A stretch of 64,000 nt of DNA from Paenibacillus sp. FSL H8-0537 (lineage in GTDB: Bacteria; Bacillota; Bacilli; Paenibacillales; Paenibacillaceae), in contig NZ_CP150290.1 in assembly GCF_038051995.1 (NCBI RefSeq), positions 1,785,501 through 1,849,500 of the forward strand, written 5' to 3'. The translations under genes and the position numbers were made by a program. Below are positions 59,574 through 64,000 of this stretch, one piece after another. Under the pieces are notes generated by a model. The model saw only the letters and a program-made list of their open reading frames with translations. It did no database searches and was not told the DNA's origin. Each line of letters opens with the position of its first letter. Within the stretch, counting starts at the first letter, position 1.

Positions 59574-61469
59574 ATGGACATTTTCAAGCGAATATCGGAG
59601 TATCAAGCAGAGAGTGAGAAGCTGGCCTGGAATGGATCTTTCAAGGATTATATTGAACTGCTGAAACAGGATCCATCCCCGGCCATGACGGCGCACTCGC
59701 GTGTCTATGAAATGATTGAATCCTATGGAGTCGAGGAGAGGGATGGGAAAAAGCGGTATAAATTTTTCGAGCAGGAAATTTATGGGCTGGACCGCTCTGT
59801 TGAAAAGCTTGTGGAGGAATATTTCCACTCCTCGGCGCGAAGGCTTGATGTGCGCAAACGGATTTTGCTTCTCATGGGACCTGTCAGCGGAGGGAAATCG
59901 ACGCTGGTTACGATGCTCAAAAAGGGGCTTGAGAAATATTCCAGAACGAAACGCGGCGCCGTCTATGCGATTAAAGGCTGCCCGATGCATGAAGAGCCGC
60001 TGCATCTCATTCCGCATGAGCTGAGAGGCGAGATTGAGCAGGAGATTGGAGTTAGGATCGAAGGCAATCTATGCCCTTCCTGCCAGATGAGGCTGCAAAC
60101 CGAATATGGCGGCGATATTCAAAATGTTCAGGTGGAGCGCGTATTCATCTCTGAGGATAACCGTGTTGGTATCGGAACCTTTAGTCCGTCTGATCCAAAA
60201 TCGCAGGACATTGCGGATCTCACCGGCAGCATTGATTTTTCCACGATTACGGAATTTGGCTCGGAATCCGATCCGCGGGCTTATCGCTTTGATGGCGAGC
60301 TGAACAAGGCGAACCGGGGGCTTATGGAGTTTCAGGAGATGCTGAAATGCGATGAAAAGTTTTTGTGGAACCTGCTGTCCTTGACGCAGGAGGGCAATTT
60401 TAAAGCGGGCCGGTTTGCGCTCATTTCCGCTGATGAATTAATTATTGCCCACACGAACGAGACGGAGTACAAATCCTTCATTAGCAATAAGAAAAATGAA
60501 GCGCTCCAGTCGCGGATGATCGTCATGCCGATTCCGTATAACCTGAAAGTGTCCGAGGAAGAAAAAATTTATACGAAGCTCATCGGCCAGAGCGACATGA
60601 AGCATATTCACATTGCGCCGCATGCTTTGCGGGCCGCTGCTATTTTCTCCATCCTTACCCGGCTGAAGGAGACGAAAAAGCAGGGCATGGATTTGGTGAA
60701 GAAGATGCGAATGTACGACGGCGAAGAAATTGAAGGCTTCAAGGATGCCGATCTTAAGGAAATGCAGACCGAATATAACGAGGAAGGCATGTCTGGCATC
60801 GATCCCCGCTATGTCATCAACCGGATTTCGAGCGCGCTGATCAAGCAGGATATGCAGTGCATTAATGCGCTAGATGTGCTTCGCGGCTTGAAGGATGGCC
60901 TTGACCAGCATCCATCCATCACGAAGGAGGAGCGGGAGCGTTATTTGAACTTTATTTCGGTTGCCCGTAAGGAATACGATGGCCTAGCCAAAAAAGAAAT
61001 TCAGAAGGCCTTCGTCTATTCCTATGAGGAGTCGGCGCGCACGTTGTTTGAAAACTACCTCGACAACATCGAGGCTTATTGCAACTGGGCTAAAATCAAA
61101 GACCCGCTCACCGGCGAGGAGCTTGATCCGGATGAGCGCCTGATGCGTTCTATTGAGGAGCAGATCGGCGTTTCTGAAAATGCGAAAAAAGCGTTTCGCG
61201 AAGAAATTTTGATTCGCATCTCTTCGTATTCCCGCAAAGGGAAAAAATTCGATTTCACCAGCCACGAGCGGCTGCGTGAAGCGGTGGAGAAGAAGCTGTT
61301 CACCGATCTGAAGGACATCGTGAAAATTACGACCTCCACGAAGACGCCGGATGAAATCCAGCTCAAGCGGATTAATGAAGTGACGAAGCGGTTAATTGAT
61401 GAGCACGGCTATTGCCCGGTATGCGCCAATGAGCTGCTGCGTTATGTGGGCAGTCTGCTTAATCGTTAA
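59574..61469 (+). CDS. prkA: PrkA serine protein kinase
   Basis: PrkA is a AAA-type protein acting in sporulation as a kinase or protease-like factor. The 631-residue protein has the same length as Bacillus PrkA. The Walker A motif is LMGPVSGGKSTLVTML (about residues 101-116). Two cysteines in NLCPSCQMRLQ and two in HGYCPVCANELL are conserved. The C-terminal kinase-like region spans residues 420-630. GGGAGGAGG precedes the ATG. In many Bacillota yhbH and spoVR lie next to prkA; here the next gene is a globin sensor on its own. A hairpin without a T tract follows. Confidence 0.96.
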   Translation: MDIFKRISEYQAESEKLAWNGSFKDYIELLKQDPSPAMTAHSRVYEMIESYGVEERDGKKRYKFFEQEIYGLDRSVEKLVEEYFHSSARRLDVRKRILLLMGPVSGGKSTLVTMLKKGLEKYSRTKRGAVYAIKGCPMHEEPLHLIPHELRGEIEQEIGVRIEGNLCPSCQMRLQTEYGGDIQNVQVERVFISEDNRVGIGTFSPSDPKSQDIADLTGSIDFSTITEFGSESDPRAYRFDGELNKANRGLMEFQEMLKCDEKFLWNLLSLTQEGNFKAGRFALISADELIIAHTNETEYKSFISNKKNEALQSRMIVMPIPYNLKVSEEEKIYTKLIGQSDMKHIHIAPHALRAAAIFSILTRLKETKKQGMDLVKKMRMYDGEEIEGFKDADLKEMQTEYNEEGMSGIDPRYVINRISSALIKQDMQCINALDVLRGLKDGLDQHPSITKEERERYLNFISVARKEYDGLAKKEIQKAFVYSYEESARTLFENYLDNIEAYCNWAKIKDPLTGEELDPDERLMRSIEEQIGVSENAKKAFREEILIRISSYSRKGKKFDFTSHERLREAVEKKLFTDLKDIVKITTSTKTPDEIQLKRINEVTKRLIDEHGYCPVCANELLRYVGSLLNR

Positions 61470-61490
61470 CGAACCCAATAGGAGTGTATC

Positions 61491-61527
61491 AGGAAGTTCG
61501 GTGGAGCAGCTGCCCACCGAACTTCTT
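61491..61527 (+). terminator. Strong hairpin after prkA
   Basis: GAAGTTCGGTGG (61493-61504) pairs perfectly with CCACCGAACTTC (61514-61525). No T run follows, so it may stabilise the mRNA end rather than terminate. Confidence 0.6.
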
Positions 61528-61666
61528 GGCGTTGCCTAGATGAGGAATCGTTGTGAATGAGCTATAATAGGTTGCTAGGACTGGAAAAATGGGACTATAG
61601 ATTCAGCTTTTTATTCGATTTTTGTAGAGATCTAGACAAATTCTCTTGAATTATTAAAGAAATGTC

Positions 61667-61693
61667 TACCTATATGAAGCTGAATGCCGATAT
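61667..61693 (+). promoter_or_regulatory. Sigma-D-type promoter upstream of the globin sensor
   Basis: GCCGATAT (61686-61693) is a perfect sigma-D -10 box. The -35 at the right distance is only TACC (61667) against TAAA. Motility genes use this sigma factor, in agreement with a chemoreceptor gene. Confidence 0.6.
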
Positions 61694-61739
61694 ACTTAAT
61701 ATAGCAGTTGTTATTTATTTAGAGACAGGGGGTTTTTCA

Positions 61740-62750
61740 ATGATTAATGTCACAGTAGAACGTAAGCGACAGCTGGATTATACAGGAATCAAGGAGCAGG
61801 ATTTACAGCTGCTTTCCGAGTGCAAGCCTATTTTTAAGCAGGTAGTCAATGAGGTTGTTGATCGCTTTTACGATAATGTGGGACTCTATCCCGAATTGGT
61901 AGCTTTAATGAAGAAATTCAGCAATGTGGATCGTTTGAAAGAAACGCAGCGTGAATACTGGCTGTCCCTTGCAGACGGTGTAATTGATGAAGCGTTTATA
62001 GAAAACCGAATTAAAATCGGGCTCGTGCATTCTCGGATCGGCCTGACAACCGACTGGTATCTAGGTACATATATGACTTACTTGAACATTTCAACGGATG
62101 TATTTGAACGTGTGCTGCCAGATGGATGGAAGCCAGTTATTCACTCGCTGTCCAAGATGTTTAATCTGGACTCGCAATTCGTGCTTGAAGCCTATAACCG
62201 CGCAGAGCACACGAAGGTGCAGGAGCTTGCGGATGAGCGTGCAATTATGCTGACAACGGTAACGGAAGCGGTGCAGCAGCTCGCAGGCCTCATGGTCGAG
62301 CTGGAGGAGGGCGCTCAGTCGATTGCTGCAACAGCGCTGTCTACTTCGGATTCACAAGAGAAAGCGCATTCTTTGCTTGGCGAGCTGCAGGGCGAGCTGG
62401 ACGGCATTACGGAGATGGGGACGATGATTCGGGAAATAGCCGATCAGACGCATTTGCTGGGGCTAAATGCCGCCATTGAAGCGGCAAGAGCCGGGGATCA
62501 TGGCCGAGGCTTCGAGGTTGTTGCCAATGAGGTGCGCAAGCTGGCCGCGTCGTCACGTGGAGCCCAGGAAACGATTCAAAACAAGCTTAGTGAAATTGAG
62601 AAAAAGGTAAATTCGGTCCGCAAGGAGTCCGATCAGACGTCGGCAGAAGCGCGTAATCAAGCGGCAAAATCGCAGGAGCTTGCTGCTTTTGTGAAAATGG
62701 TCGATGACGTCGCCAAAGATTTGAGCAAGCTTAATGCAGCATCCGAATAG
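61740..62750 (+). CDS. Globin-coupled methyl-accepting chemotaxis sensor (HemAT-like)
   Basis: This soluble 336-residue protein senses oxygen and signals to CheA. Residues 1-175 form a protoglobin domain. The proximal heme histidine is in [19 protein letters not shown] (about residue 98). A signalling coiled coil follows, with the methyl-accepting tip [19 protein letters not shown] and [19 protein letters not shown] near residue 265. It has no membrane segment. It is shorter than Bacillus HemAT (432 residues), mainly in the coiled coil. The start is ATG 61740, with AGGGGG 8 nt upstream; a longer frame to 61662 would cross the promoter. A terminator follows. Confidence 0.9.
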   Translation: MINVTVERKRQLDYTGIKEQDLQLLSECKPIFKQVVNEVVDRFYDNVGLYPELVALMKKFSNVDRLKETQREYWLSLADGVIDEAFIENRIKIGLVHSRIGLTTDWYLGTYMTYLNISTDVFERVLPDGWKPVIHSLSKMFNLDSQFVLEAYNRAEHTKVQELADERAIMLTTVTEAVQQLAGLMVELEEGAQSIAATALSTSDSQEKAHSLLGELQGELDGITEMGTMIREIADQTHLLGLNAAIEAARAGDHGRGFEVVANEVRKLAASSRGAQETIQNKLSEIEKKVNSVRKESDQTSAEARNQAAKSQELAAFVKMVDDVAKDLSKLNAASE

Positions 62751-62775
62751 ACCGCATTTTGTAGAAGATAGCCTT

Positions 62776-62822
62776 ATAAAAAAGCCGAAATCCTCAAGCA
62801 CGAGGTTTTCGGCTTTTTTTAT
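62776..62822 (+). terminator. Terminator of the globin sensor gene
   Basis: AAAGCCGAAA (62781-62790) pairs with TTTTCGGCTTT (62806-62816), with an inner CCTC/GAGG pairing and a T run. Confidence 0.9.
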
Positions 62823-62999
62823 ATGACATATAAGTTGACATGAATATTCGGTTTTAGTATGATTGAGCTACAGAAATGGACGGTTTTATGAAATTTAACG
62901 TCATAAAAACTAACATTAATATGCCGTTGGATCAAAAACGATCATTATTGTTACAGGATTTAGATGTGAGGTTGAGCCATCTTGGAGGAGGCGGTTGGC

Positions 63000-64000
63000 A
63001 TGTCGACGGCCAGACAGTCGCAGTCGCATTATTATGATTCACAATCATTTTATGACGAAATGTTTGAAAAGGATTTTTCGGTTCGTCCCCACTATGAAAG
63101 TGTTCATCGCTTGTTCGGGAAAATTAAGCCATCGGAGCTGAACATTCGTCAGCATGCCCTTAATCAGCGAATGATGGAGGAAGGCATTACCTTCACGCTG
63201 TACAGCAGCAATCAAAATGAGCCTCTGGAGCGGACGATTCCGTTCGACTATATTCCCCGTGTCATTCCCCGGCACGAGTGGGACAATATTGACCGCGGCG
63301 TGCGTCAGCGCATTCGCGCGCTTAACGCCTTCACCCATGACATCTACCATCAGCAGCACATTGTAAAAGATGGCGTTATCCCCCGCAAAATGATCGTGTC
63401 CAATACTTATTTCCGCCCGGAAATGGTTGGGCTGGATGTGCCGTCAGGCGTGTATATTACAGCCTCGGGCATCGATTTGATCCGAGATGAGAAGGGACGT
63501 TACTTCGTGCTGGAGGACAATTTGCGTTCTCCTTCCGGCTTCTCTTACTTGTTCAAGGGCAGAACGCTGATGAGCGAGCTGTTTCATGACCTGTATTTGT
63601 CCTCGTCTGTCCAGAGCATCGAGCGCAGCCTCAACTGCTTCCTCAGCTCGCTTCGCGCGCTTGCCCCGAGCGGCAAGCGCGATCCGCTTATTGTGCTGCT
63701 TACGCCGGGCTCCTACAACTCGGCCTATTATGAGCATACATTCCTCGCTCAGCAGCTTGGCATTCATCTTGTGGAGGGTCGTGATCTCGTTTATAAGGAT
63801 CACAACATTTATTTGCGGGATTTGCGCGGGCTTCGCAAGGTGGATGTTATTTATCGGCGGATCGATGATGAGTTTATAGATCCGCTTGCTTTTCAACCGG
63901 ATTCGCTGCTAGGCGTTCCGGGGCTGATGAATGCTTATCGCGCAGGCAATGTGGCGATTGCCAACGCTCCAGGCACCGGGGTTGCTGACGATAAGGCTGT
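63000..64000 (+). CDS. Circularly permuted ATP-grasp protein, partial (3' end outside)
   Basis: The reading frame opens at ATG 63000 behind GGAGGAGGCGG and stays open for 333 codons to the window edge. The sequence has YDEMFEKDFSVRPHYESVHRLF near residue 17, IPRVIPRHEWDNIDRGVRQR near residue 83, and RYFVLEDNLRSPSGFSYL with the ATP-grasp-like core. It also has NAPGTGVADDKA, typical of the circularly permuted ATP-grasp family (older names DUF404/DUF407). Such proteins ligate amino or carboxyl groups in peptide-like compounds and often neighbour an alpha-E domain protein and a transglutaminase. Those genes may lie beyond the window. Confidence 0.85.
   Translation, partial: MSTARQSQSHYYDSQSFYDEMFEKDFSVRPHYESVHRLFGKIKPSELNIRQHALNQRMMEEGITFTLYSSNQNEPLERTIPFDYIPRVIPRHEWDNIDRGVRQRIRALNAFTHDIYHQQHIVKDGVIPRKMIVSNTYFRPEMVGLDVPSGVYITASGIDLIRDEKGRYFVLEDNLRSPSGFSYLFKGRTLMSELFHDLYLSSSVQSIERSLNCFLSSLRALAPSGKRDPLIVLLTPGSYNSAYYEHTFLAQQLGIHLVEGRDLVYKDHNIYLRDLRGLRKVDVIYRRIDDEFIDPLAFQPDSLLGVPGLMNAYRAGNVAIANAPGTGVADDKA

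Noticed and set aside
1..64000. CRISPR arrays, tRNA and rRNA genes, intact insertion sequences
   Set aside because: No regularly spaced direct repeats, cloverleaf-like segments, rRNA signatures or transposase genes were seen in reading the window.

Overview
The window looks like chromosomal DNA of a spore-forming Bacillota species close to Paenibacillus. Supporting this are a PrkA kinase of 631 residues, a YtxC-type sporulation gene, a short gamma-SASP-like gene, an HTH-AbrB gene, S-box, RFN and T-box leaders of the Bacillota type, sigma-A promoters and strong GGAGG ribosome sites. The window is almost entirely coding. I see no rRNA, tRNA, CRISPR array, prophage or intact insertion sequence. 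The first gene is complete, and the last (a circularly permuted ATP-grasp protein) runs off the right edge.

Layout, left to right. 0-5.7 kb: an oligopeptide ABC ATPase, then a sulfate uptake operon (sbp, cysT, cysW, a YezD-like gene) without its ATPase, a hypothetical gene and a 48-codon YqzM-like gene. 5.9-12.9 kb: uvrC, a CPBP membrane protease overlapping its tail, the potassium channel pair ktrB-ktrA, and a LysR regulator divergent from sdhCAB (13.1-16.3 kb). 16.6-23.4 kb: a YodB/CatR-like redox regulator divergent from a DoxX gene, an EamA transporter, a histidinol phosphatase with a LysR gene, an MFS permease and CorA. 23.7-28.7 kb: an S-box riboswitch over metA-metI-metC, then mqnC of the futalosine menaquinone route. 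28.9-31.3 kb: an FMN riboswitch over an EamA-type transporter, then ytxC. 31.4-36.9 kb: a two-component system with a SwrC-like RND pump. 36.9-42 kb: T-box/thrS, a 3D-domain protein, a SASP-like gene and amt. 42.3-49.8 kb: envelope stress genes (liaF-liaS-liaR, a YugN-like gene, an HtrA protease with an adjacent two-component system). 49.8-59.2 kb: ispH, aroF-type DAHP synthase, a GSI-beta-like glnA, serC, a lone response regulator, trmL, an AbrB-like regulator with a cysteine-rich tail, a 32-residue membrane protein, an aminotransferase and a DUF2161 protein. 59.6-64 kb: prkA, a globin-coupled chemoreceptor and the ATP-grasp gene.

The genes are mostly housekeeping and form metabolic groups. 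Sulfur supply (sulfate uptake, methionine synthesis), respiration (sdh, menaquinone), nitrogen (amt, glnA, serC) and envelope stress sensing recur. The most unexplained material lies between genes: a three-copy, roughly 100-bp two-hairpin repeat whose first stem keeps its shape while its sequence changes, a 16-nt relic of it, a 177-bp foldback element, a perfect 24-bp inverted repeat, and an orphan terminator that may end a small RNA.
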